55,826 nucleotides of DNA from Gammaproteobacteria bacterium (GCA_024280395.1 JAJRQG010000158.1:1-55826); one strand, 5' to 3'. Positions 1-9,974 are shown, counted from the stretch's first letter. Translations and numbers: made by a program. Notes: a model not told the origin generated them from the sequence alone.

Positions 1-1604
1 AATCCAGTTAAAGAGTCAACTTCTGTTTGTTTTTTTAACTGTAAATTTAAGATGGAAAGCTCATTGTGTTGGTTTTCTATTCTATTATTTTTATCAAGTA
101 GAACTTTGTTTATTTTGCCTCTTAAGCGCCATGATCGGTATATCAAGAATAGCATCACCACTAGAGCTGTCAATAAAACAAACATCAGTTTTCTGATTTT
201 TAATTCTAGGTCATTTTTATGGTTGAGTAATGCAATGTCCTTTTGTTGCTTATCTCTAACTAACTCAGAATTGACTAATTCTTGTTCTTTCTTTTCAAAT
301 TCATATTTAGACAGAATCTGATTCACTTGTTTTGTTGATTCAACTTCAGTTAATTCATCATTCAAAATTTTGTATTCTTGCAGCATCTGAAAAGCACGTT
401 TGTAATCTTTTTTTATTTCCAATACTTCTATCATTTTAGGGTAGAGTTCCACTCGTTTAAGTTTGTAATCATTTTTCATGAAAATTTTATGGGCTAGTTC
501 ATAAAACTCTAGAGCATGGTCATAGTTTTTCATCGCGGCATAAACATCTGCTCGTGACTTAAAAGAAACGCCACGCAAAGTAATATCATCTGAATCTTCT
601 ATTTCTTCTGCGCTTTTATTTAGTTGTTCCAAAGCCAGTTCATATTCGCCAGTCTGTGTATATAAGTACCCCAAGTTATTTCGCGCACTGGCCGTAGAGC
701 TTCCAATCTCAGTGCTGATTTCTATTGATTTGTGTAAGTTTTTTATGGCTTCATCAAATACCCCTTTTTCGATTTGTGCTGCGGCCATATTGCTGTACAC
801 CGATGCAGTTGACTTACTGGGTTTAGCATTAATAACCAATGCTTTTTGACTGTATTCAATGGTTCTGTCATATTCTTTTAGCCCGAAATACAAGGAGCCT
901 AGATTTTGATACCGAATAGAACCTATTGGAATATCATTGTCCTCAAGTATTTTAATTGAATCAAGCATGTATTGTGCTGCGGTGGATAATTTGGCCTGTT
1001 GTGCATAGACAGCGCCAATGGTGTTTAATAAATTGCTAACAGATTTATGTTTGGTTTTGTTAATATATTCAAGTGCTCTAAGAAAGTAAGTTTCTGAAGC
1101 CTCAAATTCTGCAGAAAAATAATGTTTGAAACCCATTTCCTCATTCAATTCATACAAAGCCAAGTTTCTATTTTTTTGCCCGGCCTTTTTTTTGATTAAT
1201 TCATTGATAACAGAATCTATCTGTTGGTAGGTTTCAATGTGATTATCTGTGGTTTTTGATTTTCTTATATAATTAATTTTCCGAGCCAATAGTAATCCCC
1301 TTGCACTGGCTTCAAGTGATTCTAGTAACAAGAACTGATCAATAAGTTCCTTAGCTGAATCGTACTGTTTGTTTTTCATATAGGCAGAAACCAAAGTTAG
1401 GCCTGCTTTTAAATTTTTTGGATTAATTTCTTTTCCTTGCCAGAGTTGTTTTGCTTTTTCTAACCCTTTTTGCGGTTCAGTCGTAATTAATTCATGAATA
1501 TTTTGGCTACTTTCCTGACAAATGGCTGTAAAGCTTAAAAGTAACAAAAAAAACACCCCTGCAGGTTTTAGTCTAAAAATTAACATAATGCATCTATTTT
1601 TCAT
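1..1604 (-). CDS. TPR-containing membrane diguanylate cyclase, C-terminus cut by window edge
   Basis: This reading frame has no stop before the left edge, so the protein is partial at its C-terminus. It opens with a signal-like hydrophobic stretch (GVFFLLLLSFTAICQ), followed by about 350 residues of helical repeats with TPR character (for example NTIGAVYAQQAKLSTAAQYM and NNLGYLYTQTGEYELALEQL). Next come a Q/E/K-rich coiled coil, one membrane helix (LMFVLLTALVVMLFLIYRSW) and a second short coiled coil. The last visible residues, KKQTEVDSLTG, match the usual entry into a GGDEF domain, so I infer a c-di-GMP synthase with an exported TPR sensor. The GGDEF active site lies outside the window. Two in-frame ATGs are possible, at 1604 and 1586, and neither has a clear Shine-Dalgarno. 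The 1604 start gives a more basic n-region. It is divergent from fusA. Confidence 0.75.
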   Translation of the reverse strand, partial: MKNRCIMLIFRLKPAGVFFLLLLSFTAICQESSQNIHELITTEPQKGLEKAKQLWQGKEINPKNLKAGLTLVSAYMKNKQYDSAKELIDQFLLLESLEASARGLLLARKINYIRKSKTTDNHIETYQQIDSVINELIKKKAGQKNRNLALYELNEEMGFKHYFSAEFEASETYFLRALEYINKTKHKSVSNLLNTIGAVYAQQAKLSTAAQYMLDSIKILEDNDIPIGSIRYQNLGSLYFGLKEYDRTIEYSQKALVINAKPSKSTASVYSNMAAAQIEKGVFDEAIKNLHKSIEISTEIGSSTASARNNLGYLYTQTGEYELALEQLNKSAEEIEDSDDITLRGVSFKSRADVYAAMKNYDHALEFYELAHKIFMKNDYKLKRVELYPKMIEVLEIKKDYKRAFQMLQEYKILNDELTEVESTKQVNQILSKYEFEKKEQELVNSELVRDKQQKDIALLNHKNDLELKIRKLMFVLLTALVVMLFLIYRSWRLRGKINKVLLDKNNRIENQHNELSILNLQLKKQTEVDSLTG

Positions 1605-1788
1605 TGGCTTAGTATAAGTGATATAGATTAGAATTATAAGCCTATATTCTATTCACCTATCAATTGATTACTTACTAAATCGTATTTATCTATCTAGATT
1701 AGGGATGTATATTTGTGGCGCCAATTTTAAAAACACTGATTTTAGTGATTTATGCTCTTCAAAACCATTAAATACTTAACCTTATTTG

Positions 1789-1836
1789 TATAATAAAGTA
1801 TGATGCGTCCTCGAATTATTGCGTGGGCGCTTTTTT
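1789..1836 (+). promoter_or_regulatory. fusA -10 box and terminator-like leader hairpin
   Basis: A perfect TATAAT lies at 1789-1794; the -35 is weak. The expected transcript start is near 1801. Immediately after it, GCGTCC (1805-1810) can pair with GGGCGC (1825-1830) with one G-U pair, and six T follow (1831-1836). Because the gene to the left runs the other way, there is no upstream plus-strand gene to terminate here. An attenuator-like role in the fusA leader is therefore possible, but it is an inference. Confidence 0.35.
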
Positions 1837-1876
1837 ATGTCTGCAAACTTTATAAAATTAAATAGAATGAACGATT

Positions 1877-3964
1877 ATGACAGATTTATCAAAATATAGG
1901 AATATAGGAATTTTCGCCCACGTTGATGCGGGTAAAACCACAACAACTGAACGTATCTTGGCACTAACAGGTAAAATTCATCAAACAGGTGAAGTACATG
2001 ATGGTGAAGCCACTACAGATTTCATGGACCAAGAACGTGAACGTGGTATCACGATTCAATCAGCTGCAACGAGTTGTGTTTGGAAGGATCACCGTTTAAA
2101 TATTATTGATACTCCAGGTCACGTAGATTTTACTGTAGAAGTTTATCGTTCTTTAAAAGTATTAGATGGCGGTGTAGGTGTGTTTTGTGGATCTGGTGGT
2201 GTAGAGCCTCAGTCTGAAACAAATTGGCGTTATGCAAATGACTCGGAAGTAGCTCGTGTTATTTTTATTAATAAATTGGATCGTATTGGTGCTGATTTCT
2301 ACCGTGTAGTTAAGCAGGTTGATGAAGTATTGGGCGCAACACCTTTGGTCATGGTTTTGCCTATTGGTATAGAAGAAAATTTTGTTGGTGTTGTTGATTT
2401 ATTGACCCGTGAAGCTTATGTTTGGGAAGATACAGGTAATTTGGATTTTACAATTCAAGAAGTACCTGCTGATATGGTTGACAAGGTTGAAGAATACCGT
2501 GAAATGTTGATTGAGACTGCTTTAGAGCAAGACGACGAAGCATTAGAAGCATACTTAGAAGGTGAAGAGCCATCATTGGATGTGATCAAAGCATGTATTC
2601 GTAAAGGCACAAATACCATGGACTTCTTTCCTACTTATTGTGGTTCTGCATTTAAAGACAAAGGCGTTCAAAATGTATTGGATGCTGTGGTTGATTACTT
2701 ACCTAGCCCTACAGAAGTTAAGCCGCAACCAGAAGTGGATTTAGAAGGTGTTGAAACAGGTGAATTCGCTATTGTTGATATTGATCGTCCTTTAAGAGCT
2801 TTGGCATTTAAGATTATGGAAGACAGATTTGGCGCATTAACATTTGTACGAATCTATTCAGGTAAAATGGACAAAGGCATGCAAGTGTTGAATACATTTA
2901 CTGGAAAAACAGAAAGAATCGGCCGAATTGTTGAAATGCATGCCGATGAAAGAATTGAATTAGAAGGCGCTCAAGCCGGTGATATTGTTGCTGTTTTGGG
3001 CATGAAAAATGTTCAAACTGGTCATACATTATGTGATCCAAAAAATCCTGCAACACTTGAGCCAATGGTTTTCCCTGATCCTGTAATCTCAATGGCTATT
3101 AGCCCTAAAGATAAAGCAGCATCAGAAAAATTATCAGTTGCTATCGGTAAAATGATAAAAGAAGATCCATCATTCAGAGTAGAAACTGATGAAGATTCTG
3201 GTGAAACTATTCTTAAAGGAATGGGTGAACTTCACTTAGACATCAAGATTGATATTCTGAAACGCACTTATGGCGTTGATGTAGAAGTGGGTGCTCCTCA
3301 AGTGGCATACCGTGAAACTATTACCAAACTTGTTGAAGATACTTATACGCATAAGAAACAATCAGGTGGTGCCGGTCAATTTGGTAAATTGGATTATGTT
3401 ATTGAACCAGGTGAAACTGGTTCGGGTTATGTATTTGAATCGACTGTAACTGGTGGTAATGTTCCTAAAGAATATTTCCCTGCAATTGAAAAAGGCTTTA
3501 AATCTTTGATGGAAGAAGGTGTTTTGGCTGGATACCCATGTTTGGATCTGAAATTTACTATTACTGATGGTGCTTATCATGCAGTGGATTCATCTTCAAT
3601 GGCATTTGAGTCAGCAGCGAAAGGTGCTTACCGTCAATCACTACCAAAAGCCGGCCCTCAATTAATGGAGCCTATTATGGCAGTTGATGTCTTTACTCCA
3701 GATGATCACGTTGGTGATGTGATTGGTGATTTAAATCGCCGCCGCGGCATGATCAAATCTCAAGAGCCTGCAGCAACTGCTGTCCGCATCAAAGCAGATG
3801 TACCATTATCAGAAATGTTTGGGTATATCGGTACTTTACGTACAATGACATCGGGTCGTGGTCAATTCTCTATGGAGTTTTCTCATTATAACCCTTGTCC
3901 TAGAAATGTAGCTGAAGAAGTTATAGCAGATGCAAAAGAACGTAAGGAAGCCAAAAACAAATAA
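1877..3964 (+). CDS. fusA: Elongation factor G, second-copy (EF-G2/FusB) type
   Basis: Cytosolic translational GTPase of 695 residues that drives ribosomal translocation and, with RRF, ribosome recycling. All G motifs are visible: P-loop AHVDAGKTT at residues 14-22, then [13 protein letters not shown] and NKLD. Domains II-V follow at normal length. The N-terminus ([19 protein letters not shown]) and the segment [20 protein letters not shown] resemble the extra EF-G of Vibrio and Shewanella rather than the copy in the str operon. In keeping with this, rpsL, rpsG and tuf are absent from both sides. It stands alone with its own promoter-like leader and a strong terminator. The GTPase call is certain; the EF-G2 assignment is from recalled similarity. 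Confidence 0.93.
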   Translation: MTDLSKYRNIGIFAHVDAGKTTTTERILALTGKIHQTGEVHDGEATTDFMDQERERGITIQSAATSCVWKDHRLNIIDTPGHVDFTVEVYRSLKVLDGGVGVFCGSGGVEPQSETNWRYANDSEVARVIFINKLDRIGADFYRVVKQVDEVLGATPLVMVLPIGIEENFVGVVDLLTREAYVWEDTGNLDFTIQEVPADMVDKVEEYREMLIETALEQDDEALEAYLEGEEPSLDVIKACIRKGTNTMDFFPTYCGSAFKDKGVQNVLDAVVDYLPSPTEVKPQPEVDLEGVETGEFAIVDIDRPLRALAFKIMEDRFGALTFVRIYSGKMDKGMQVLNTFTGKTERIGRIVEMHADERIELEGAQAGDIVAVLGMKNVQTGHTLCDPKNPATLEPMVFPDPVISMAISPKDKAASEKLSVAIGKMIKEDPSFRVETDEDSGETILKGMGELHLDIKIDILKRTYGVDVEVGAPQVAYRETITKLVEDTYTHKKQSGGAGQFGKLDYVIEPGETGSGYVFESTVTGGNVPKEYFPAIEKGFKSLMEEGVLAGYPCLDLKFTITDGAYHAVDSSSMAFESAAKGAYRQSLPKAGPQLMEPIMAVDVFTPDDHVGDVIGDLNRRRGMIKSQEPAATAVRIKADVPLSEMFGYIGTLRTMTSGRGQFSMEFSHYNPCPRNVAEEVIADAKERKEAKNK

Positions 3965-3992
3965 ATAGTTGTTTGGTTTTTATGTAATGTAG

Positions 3993-4020
3993 GGGCGCGA
4001 TCTATCGCGCTCTTTTTTTT
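3993..4020 (+). terminator. Rho-independent terminator after fusA
   Basis: GCGCGA (3995-4000) pairs with TCGCGC (4005-4010) around a TCTA loop, and a run of T follows (4013-4020). It lies 28 bases past the fusA stop. The opposite strand lacks a T tract, so it serves only the plus strand. Confidence 0.85.
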
Positions 4021-4085
4021 TATTTTACTTAAAAAATATGCGATCAATCGTGCATCTACAAGGCACAATGTGAAAACTGACTGAG

Positions 4086-4550
4086 TTAATCCAGATTTTT
4101 AAATTCAGTTTGTCTTAAAGCTTCGTATAATACAATTGCTGCTGTATTCGATAAATTCAAACTGCGAGACCGTTCCTTCATAGGTAACCTGACTTTGTCT
4201 GTCAAGCAATCAAGGCACAATATGTCATCGGGAATGCCACGTGTTTCTGGTCCAAAAATAAAATAATCATTTTCTTTGTAAATCACTTTACAGTAGTTGG
4301 TGCTACCTTTGGTGGTGAGCGCAAACAGTCTTTTGGGCTTGGCTTTTGTCATGAAGTCAGCAAAATTATCGTATTCTAAAACTTCAGCATATTCGTGATA
4401 ATCAAGCCCTGCACGCCGTAAGGCTTTTTCCTGCATTTTAAAGCCCAATGGGTGTATTAAATGCAGTTGTGCGCCCGTATTGGCACACAATCGGATGATG
4501 TTGCCAGTATTGGGTGGTATTTCAGGTTCAAAAAGAACAATGTTAAACAT
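4086..4550 (-). CDS. trmL: tRNA (cytidine/uridine-34 2'-O)-methyltransferase TrmL
   Basis: SPOUT-class methyltransferase of 154 residues, the normal TrmL length. The family 2'-O-methylates the wobble base of tRNA-Leu isoacceptors using SAM and works as a homodimer. The knot motifs are visible: PPNTGN at residues 12-17, FGPETRGIP at 99-107 and RSLNLSNTAAI at 129-139. The start overlaps no neighbour. It is convergent with fusA and divergent from ubiA, with 72 bases between starts. A related SPOUT enzyme such as TrmH is less likely because the protein has no N-terminal extension. Confidence 0.93.
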   Translation of the reverse strand: MFNIVLFEPEIPPNTGNIIRLCANTGAQLHLIHPLGFKMQEKALRRAGLDYHEYAEVLEYDNFADFMTKAKPKRLFALTTKGSTNYCKVIYKENDYFIFGPETRGIPDDILCLDCLTDKVRLPMKERSRSLNLSNTAAIVLYEALRQTEFKNLD

Positions 4551-4622
4551 GATTTGTTTTAATATTTGAGTGAGCTAATGTTAGAATAAAATTCCTAAAA
4601 TTAATACCAATTTTGAAATTAA

Positions 4623-5498
4623 ATGTCACTTAAAAATATTCTTACAACCATAGACCCTTATCTCAAATTAATTCGCTTTGATCGTCCTATTGGGACATTG
4701 TTATTGTTGTGGCCAACATTGTGGGCTTTGTGGTTGGCAGCAGGTGGTATTCCGCCTATTAAATATTTGATTATTTTTACTTTGGGTGTGTTTTTAATGC
4801 GATCGGCAGGCTGTGTTATCAATGACATTGCAGATAGAAAATTTGACAGCAAGGTTCAACGCACCAAAAATAGACCTTTGGCACAGAACCAGTTGCCCGT
4901 GTTAAATGCCATGATATTCTTTGTTGTTTTGATGTTATGTGCGGTTGTTTTATTAATTTTCTTAAATTCATTAAGTATAAAAGTGGCGTTAGTAGCAGCA
5001 TTTTTTGCTATTACTTATCCGTTTATGAAACGTTATACCTATTTGCCACAAATATATTTAGGGATTGCCTTTGCTTTATCTATTCCAATGGCATACGCAC
5101 AAATACAAAATACCATTCCAGCAGAAGCTTGGTTGTTGTTTATAATCAATATATTTTGGACAACTGCTTATGACACCATGTATGCCATGGTGGATAGAGA
5201 AGACGATGAAAAAATAGGGGTGAAATCTACCGCGATCTTATTTGGAGATTTAGATATCATCATTACTTCTGTGATACAGAGCATGATGTTATTGGCATTA
5301 TTGTTATTGGGTAAAAAGCTTGGATTGAATATTTATTATTATTGGGGTTTGTTGGTCGTTTTGATACTGTTTATTTTTCAAAATAAATTATTGAGAAGTC
5401 GGAAAACTGAAAATTATTTTAAAGCTTTTCTTAATAACAATTGGGTGGGATTGGTATTGTTTCTAGCTATTGCAGTTGCGTTACAATTTGAAATTTAA
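4623..5498 (+). CDS. ubiA: 4-hydroxybenzoate octaprenyltransferase
   Basis: Inner-membrane prenyltransferase of 291 residues that attaches the polyprenyl tail to 4-hydroxybenzoate, the second step of ubiquinone synthesis. The first aspartate-rich motif NDIADRKFD is at residues 67-75, and the second is in YAMVDREDDEKIGVKSTAIL. About eight or nine hydrophobic segments are visible. The prenyl donor would be made by IspB, encoded at 51141-52139. No ubiC precedes it. The 3' end overlaps the convergent lipoprotein gene by four bases. Confidence 0.93.
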   Translation: MSLKNILTTIDPYLKLIRFDRPIGTLLLLWPTLWALWLAAGGIPPIKYLIIFTLGVFLMRSAGCVINDIADRKFDSKVQRTKNRPLAQNQLPVLNAMIFFVVLMLCAVVLLIFLNSLSIKVALVAAFFAITYPFMKRYTYLPQIYLGIAFALSIPMAYAQIQNTIPAEAWLLFIINIFWTTAYDTMYAMVDREDDEKIGVKSTAILFGDLDIIITSVIQSMMLLALLLLGKKLGLNIYYYWGLLVVLILFIFQNKLLRSRKTENYFKAFLNNNWVGLVLFLAIAVALQFEI

Positions 5499-5848
5499 CG
5501 AATGTTAACGGTACGATTAAATTCAGCCACATCTTTCAGTAAAAATATCATGCTATGTGATTCTTCATAATTACGAATATAACCATCTTTGCTATACTGC
5601 CATCTGGTGGTTTTTTCTCCGATGGTAAAATCGACTAAGTATTTAAATTCTGGACCTGCATCAGGTGTTTCTTCTTTTCCGTAAAAAATTCTTTGAATGA
5701 CTTCAATTGTCGAAGAATCATCTGTGTTCAATAATATGCCACTACTATCGCTTTTAACGACCACGTGTGATATTTTAGGGTTTGAACCACCGCAGCTGAT
5801 TAATAAACCAACAAGAAGGGTTAATACAATTGTTTTTAATACTTTCAT
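5495..5848 (-). CDS. Small putative lipoprotein of unknown function
   Basis: The 117-residue product begins with a lipoprotein signal peptide (MKVLKTIVLTLLVGLLISCG) with the lipobox cysteine at residue 19. Serine/glycine after the cysteine, with no aspartate at +2, points to outer-membrane sorting under the usual rule. The mature part is about 100 residues, mixed beta-like, with one conspicuous W-containing segment (EKTTRWQYSKDGYIRNYEES). I do not recognise a family. It runs convergent into ubiA and overlaps its stop codon. Confidence 0.7.
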   Translation of the reverse strand: MKVLKTIVLTLLVGLLISCGGSNPKISHVVVKSDSSGILLNTDDSSTIEVIQRIFYGKEETPDAGPEFKYLVDFTIGEKTTRWQYSKDGYIRNYEESHSMIFLLKDVAEFNRTVNIR

Positions 5849-5956
5849 TTTTATTCTAGTTATTTATTAAAAAAATGTGGGACTGTGTGAGAACTATTAA
5901 ACAATATATCACAATAGAAATTTAATATCAATATCTAAAATATCTATCAATACTTA

Positions 5957-6403
5957 TCATGGGCTTAAATATGAAAACCCATGTTCTTGTAACCACATCA
6001 TTCTTGGTATACCATTTTTCACCACATTAACACCATCAATTAATTTAATGTCTATGCCTCTGTCTCTTTTGATGGTCTTAATTGTATCGCCACAAGCGGT
6101 AAAAATCACATCCTGTAGCATTAGGCTTTCGATTCTTTTCCGAAATTCACTTTCTTTTGTTAAAAACCAAATTCCAGGGCCATAAGCCACCAATTCAATT
6201 TCGACATTATCTATTCCATAAAATTTTGATATATTCACAATATTCGATAACACTTCGGATTGAAGCTCGGCATTTTTCTTATTCATTTGTATGACTAGCT
6301 TGTGAACTTCAAATTCATCATCGCCAGCTGCGATAACGGTATTTTGAAATGCACATGCATTGATTAGAAATACACTTGCAATAAAGGCAATTTTTTTAAT
6401 CAT
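5957..6403 (-). CDS. Exported DsrE/DsrF-like protein
   Basis: The 148-residue product has a signal peptide and then a single DsrE-type domain. Visible features include HKLVIQMNKKNAELQSEVLS, the YGPGIWFL motif near residues 74-81, and CGDTIK with a cysteine at residue 104, in the position occupied by the DsrE-family sulfur-carrying cysteine. The signal contains a lipobox-like INAC (Cys17), so it could be a lipoprotein or be cleaved later, near VIAAG. Cytosolic DsrE proteins move sulfur between persulfide carriers; a periplasmic role is not established. The Shine-Dalgarno AGGAG lies six bases before ATG. It is divergent from the moxR operon. Confidence 0.8.
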   Translation of the reverse strand: MIKKIAFIASVFLINACAFQNTVIAAGDDEFEVHKLVIQMNKKNAELQSEVLSNIVNISKFYGIDNVEIELVAYGPGIWFLTKESEFRKRIESLMLQDVIFTACGDTIKTIKRDRGIDIKLIDGVNVVKNGIPRMMWLQEHGFSYLSP

Positions 6404-6416
6404 GAGGAACTCCTAC

Positions 6417-6445
6417 TTGAATTCAATTGTATTGAACCTTATTAT
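6417..6445 (+). promoter_or_regulatory. Candidate sigma-70 promoter of the moxR/bat operon
   Basis: TTGAAT (6417-6422) and TATTAT (6440-6445) are separated by exactly 17 bases, in the 84-base gap between the divergent DsrE-like gene and moxR. Transcription would start near 6452, leaving a leader of about 36 bases with AAAGG before the ATG at 6488. Confidence 0.45.
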
Positions 6446-6487
6446 ATGCCAACTGTCATAACATGGTCAAAATAATAAAGGTTGAAT

Positions 6488-7483
6488 ATGGTAAATCAAG
6501 AAGCAACTAAAATTTCAGAAACGGCAAAAATCTTTCAAAAAGTCAGTGAGTCTTTATCCCAAGAGATATTTGGGCAGGCAAAGCTTGTGGATAGAATACT
6601 AATGGCTTTATTGTCACATGGCCACTTATTGGTAGAAGGAGCACCGGGTCTTGCTAAAACTACAGCAATTAAGGCATTAGCAGATCGTTTGGAAGGTGAC
6701 TTTAAACGCATTCAGTTTACCCCTGATTTATTGCCGTCCGACTTAACAGGCACCGAAATTTACCGTGCCCAAACGGGTGAATTTGAATTTCAAAAAGGGC
6801 CGTTGTTTCATAATTTGATTCTGGCAGATGAAGTCAATCGAGCACCTGCAAAAGTACAGTCAGCTTTGCTGGAAGCCATGGGTGAACAACAAATTACCAT
6901 TGGTAGTACCACTTACCCACTGCCAAAATTATTTTTGGTGATGGCTACTCAAAACCCAATTGAACAAGAAGGGACTTATCCACTACCTGAAGCACAATTG
7001 GACAGGTTTCAAATGCATGTTTCGATTGATTACCCTGATTCGCATACAGAAAAAGATATATTGAAGTTGGCTCAAGACCGAGATAAAGATGGGTATGTGA
7101 AGCCAGCCAAAGGTTCAGCCTTTTTAACCCAAGAAAACGTGTTTGAAGCTCAGCAACAAGTGTTGAACATGTACGTGGCAGAAAACTTGCAAGATTATAT
7201 GATTGAATTGATTTTAGCCACAAGAAATCCTGCTAAATATGACAAACAATTGGCAGAGATGATTAGTTATGGAGGTTCTCCTCGTGCCACAATCGCATTG
7301 GATAGGTGTTCTCGAGCGCATGCATTCTTGCGTGGCCGTGATCACTTGTTGCCTGAAGATATTCACAGTGTGATTCATGATGTGTTGAGACACCGTTTGA
7401 TATTAACATTTGAAGCCGAAGTAGAAGGTGTTACCCCTGATGATATTATCGATCGCTTACTTCGAGTTGTTCCTATTGTTTAA
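6488..7483 (+). CDS. MoxR-family AAA+ ATPase
   Basis: AAA+ chaperone-like ATPase of 331 residues. Walker A is GAPGLAKT (51-58), Walker B LILADE (110-115), sensor 1 ATQNP (153-157), followed by the MoxR-typical EGTYPLPEAQLDRF. MoxR proteins act with von Willebrand A proteins, probably to insert metals or remodel complexes. The five downstream genes are exactly such partners. A TTG at 6482 is in frame, but I chose the ATG at 6488 because AAAGG sits at optimal distance from it. It is the first gene of the operon, and the next start is 20 bases after its stop. Confidence 0.93.
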   Translation: MVNQEATKISETAKIFQKVSESLSQEIFGQAKLVDRILMALLSHGHLLVEGAPGLAKTTAIKALADRLEGDFKRIQFTPDLLPSDLTGTEIYRAQTGEFEFQKGPLFHNLILADEVNRAPAKVQSALLEAMGEQQITIGSTTYPLPKLFLVMATQNPIEQEGTYPLPEAQLDRFQMHVSIDYPDSHTEKDILKLAQDRDKDGYVKPAKGSAFLTQENVFEAQQQVLNMYVAENLQDYMIELILATRNPAKYDKQLAEMISYGGSPRATIALDRCSRAHAFLRGRDHLLPEDIHSVIHDVLRHRLILTFEAEVEGVTPDDIIDRLLRVVPIV

Positions 7484-7503
7484 TGCTGAAAGATTAAATT
7501 AAT

Positions 7504-8490
7504 ATGGTAAAAAAGAACCTCAATGCAGCAACTGCTGTTACAACCAAAGCACTGGTTGGGCAAGAAGCTTATGCAAAATCTTTGTCACTGTCTGGTCGAA
7601 AGAAAGCGAGTTCAGCGATATCGGGTTTGCATGACTCGCGGTTTCGTGGCCGTGGAATGGATTATCAAGAATCAAGAGTCTATCAAGCCGGCGATGATAT
7701 TCGAAATATGGATTGGTTGGTAACGGCTAGAACAGGTACAGCTCATACCAAGTTGTTTCAAGAAGAAAGAGAAAGACCTATTCATATCATCATGGATACC
7801 AATAACTCGATGTCTTTTGGAACACGCAAAGAATTTAAATCTGTTACTGCTGCCAAATCAGCAGCATTGTTGGCATGGGCAGCTGTTAAAAATGGTGACA
7901 GAGTTGGTGTGATGAGTTATGGAAAGAATGGCATTCACCATGAAAAACCAGTAGGAGGGAAGCGGGGAATGATGCGTTTAATTGCTCACTTGGTACAAGC
8001 AGATGCATATGAAAATACATCAGAGAAAGCGCAGCAAACTCAACTACAAGATGCATTGCAAAGAATGCGCAGTATTATTAGGCCAGGTTCATTAGTCATC
8101 ATCGTTAGTGACTTTTACCATTTGGGTGCAGAGGTGAAGCGTCATTTAATCCAATTGAAAAAGCACAACGACGTCTTGGCCTTGTTTATCACAGATACTT
8201 TTGAGATCAATGCGCCATTGCCTGGAATATATGGCATTAATAACGGTGAAAAATCTGTGGTTTTTAACAGTAAAAAATCCAGTGATGTTAAAAACATGCA
8301 GCAAAAACAGCACCAACACCTAGACAATGTTTATGAAAATATACAAAAATCTGGCGTGCCTGTAATCCCAGTTTTAACCAGTGATAAATTACAAGACAAG
8401 ATTAAACAAGCTATAAAGGCGCCTGCAGCAGCTTGGTCTATTTTCAAAAAAACGGTATTACAAGAAGATCTAGGAGCCAAGCATGGATAA
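7504..8490 (+). CDS. DUF58 domain protein of the moxR/bat operon
   Basis: The 328-residue cytosolic protein has the DUF58 core at about residues 45-95: the glycine/arginine-rich RFRGRGMDYQESRVYQAGDD, then IRNMDWLVTARTG and FQEERERP. It continues as a degenerate von Willebrand A-like fold (MDTNNSM in place of DxSxS). DUF58 proteins follow MoxR in nearly all bat operons, and their biochemical role is unknown. The 3' end overlaps the next gene by eight bases, suggesting translational coupling. Confidence 0.9.
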   Translation: MVKKNLNAATAVTTKALVGQEAYAKSLSLSGRKKASSAISGLHDSRFRGRGMDYQESRVYQAGDDIRNMDWLVTARTGTAHTKLFQEERERPIHIIMDTNNSMSFGTRKEFKSVTAAKSAALLAWAAVKNGDRVGVMSYGKNGIHHEKPVGGKRGMMRLIAHLVQADAYENTSEKAQQTQLQDALQRMRSIIRPGSLVIIVSDFYHLGAEVKRHLIQLKKHNDVLALFITDTFEINAPLPGIYGINNGEKSVVFNSKKSSDVKNMQQKQHQHLDNVYENIQKSGVPVIPVLTSDKLQDKIKQAIKAPAAAWSIFKKTVLQEDLGAKHG

Positions 8491-9013
8491 AGCAGCTCCA
8501 TCTTTAGAATTGCGAGACATACATTTGCCTGCTGATCCCAGTATTTGGCCGTTGGCCGTTGGTTGGTGGATACTGATTGCTATTGCAATTATCGTGGCTT
8601 ATTTGGTATACAAAAAATGGTTACAAAGGAAACAGCTCAAACAAACCAATCAGTTGTTACAGGTTGAATTGTTGTCTATTCGAGAAAATTTTAAACAGCA
8701 TCAAGATAAACACCGTTTAGCCTCAGATATTTCTGATTTATTGAAGAGGTTTGTTCGGCATGTGCTTAAAGACTCAAATGCAACAAGCTTAACTGGCCAA
8801 GAGTGGATAAACTATTTAAACAGCAGGGTAAACTCAGATGTTTTTAGCCGATACCAAACAGAATTAACCCAGGCTCAATATGTCAAAAATGTTGAGTTTG
8901 ACGCGCCGAGTTTAATGGCTACCGTAAAGAACTATTTCCCTGCGGCCATAAAACATGCCAAAGAGTATGAACAAAGTACATTGAAAAAAGCAATGGAGAA
9001 ACGGCATGCTTGA
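8483..9013 (+). CDS. DUF4381 membrane protein of the moxR/bat operon
   Basis: The 176-residue protein has a short N-terminal segment (LELRDIHLPADPSIWPLAVG), one membrane helix (WWILIAIAIIVAYLVY), a basic stretch and a helical cytosolic domain. The opening residues and position between DUF58 and VWA genes are typical of DUF4381. Its role is probably as an accessory anchor in the MoxR/VWA membrane complex, which is inference from context. It overlaps the genes on both sides by eight bases. Confidence 0.85.
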   Translation: MDKAAPSLELRDIHLPADPSIWPLAVGWWILIAIAIIVAYLVYKKWLQRKQLKQTNQLLQVELLSIRENFKQHQDKHRLASDISDLLKRFVRHVLKDSNATSLTGQEWINYLNSRVNSDVFSRYQTELTQAQYVKNVEFDAPSLMATVKNYFPAAIKHAKEYEQSTLKKAMEKRHA

Positions 9014-9974
9014 GTTCCAATGGCCAGTGGTTTTTTATCTTGCAATTTTACCGTTAGTGGTTTGGTTGCTGCCATCAGTAAAACAGGCCAGTATTACTAC
9101 GGTTAAGGTGCCGTTTTTCACCAATTTTTGGCAATCATTAAGCAGTATAAATGAGCAAAGTAAATGGTGGCTTAAATTGCTGGCTATTGTTGCATGGTTG
9201 TTGTTTATAGTTGCAGCGGCAAAACCTGTTTGGATAGGTGATGCTGTCGCATTACCAGTCGAAGGCAGAGATTTAATGTTGGCAGTTGATGTTTCGGGCT
9301 CGATGCAAGAAACTGATATGAAAATCAATGGCAGAGAAGTCGATAGACTGACCATGATTAAATATGTGGCTGGCGATTTTATTGAGCGAAGAAAAGGCGA
9401 TAGAATAGGCTTGATCTTATTTGGTCAGCAAGCGTATTTACAAACACCACTGACATTTGATAGACGGACCGTTAATACGCTGTTATCAGAATCTATAATT
9501 GGTATTGCCGGAAAGGCAACCGCCATTGGAGATGCCATTGGTTTGGCTGTCAAACGGGTTCGTAAAACTACCGACAATAATCGCATTTTGATATTGCTTA
9601 CCGATGGTCAAAATACTGCAGGTGAAATTCAGCCTTTAAAAGCGGCTGAGTTAGCAGCTCAAGAAGGACTGAAAGTCTATACTATTGGCATTGGAGCAGA
9701 TGAAGTCTATAGAAGAACTTTATTGGGCAATCGCCGCATCAACCCATCATTGGATTTGGATGAAGCAACCCTGAAGAAAATTGCCGAGATGACTGGAGGC
9801 CGTTACTTCAGAGCCAGGAATACCAAAGATTTGAATAATATCTATGCGATTTTAGATGAATTAGAACCATTAGCCAAAGAAGATGAGTTTTATAGGCCAA
9901 CACAAACATTGTTCTATTGGCCGTTGACTTTTGCGATGCTGTTGTTGTTAACAGTATTTGGTTTTAGGAGATAA
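9006..9974 (+). CDS. BatA-like von Willebrand A membrane protein
   Basis: The 322-residue protein has two N-terminal membrane helices (around residues 8-24 and 57-73), a large VWA domain and a C-terminal helix (FYWPLTFAMLLLLTVFGF). The metal-ion-dependent adhesion site is intact: DVSGSM at 95-100 and a later TDGQN. Arrangement and length match BatA of the aerotolerance operon. The VWA domain faces the periplasm if the usual topology holds. Its stop overlaps the next start by one base. Confidence 0.88.
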   Translation: MLEFQWPVVFYLAILPLVVWLLPSVKQASITTVKVPFFTNFWQSLSSINEQSKWWLKLLAIVAWLLFIVAAAKPVWIGDAVALPVEGRDLMLAVDVSGSMQETDMKINGREVDRLTMIKYVAGDFIERRKGDRIGLILFGQQAYLQTPLTFDRRTVNTLLSESIIGIAGKATAIGDAIGLAVKRVRKTTDNNRILILLTDGQNTAGEIQPLKAAELAAQEGLKVYTIGIGADEVYRRTLLGNRRINPSLDLDEATLKKIAEMTGGRYFRARNTKDLNNIYAILDELEPLAKEDEFYRPTQTLFYWPLTFAMLLLLTVFGFRR

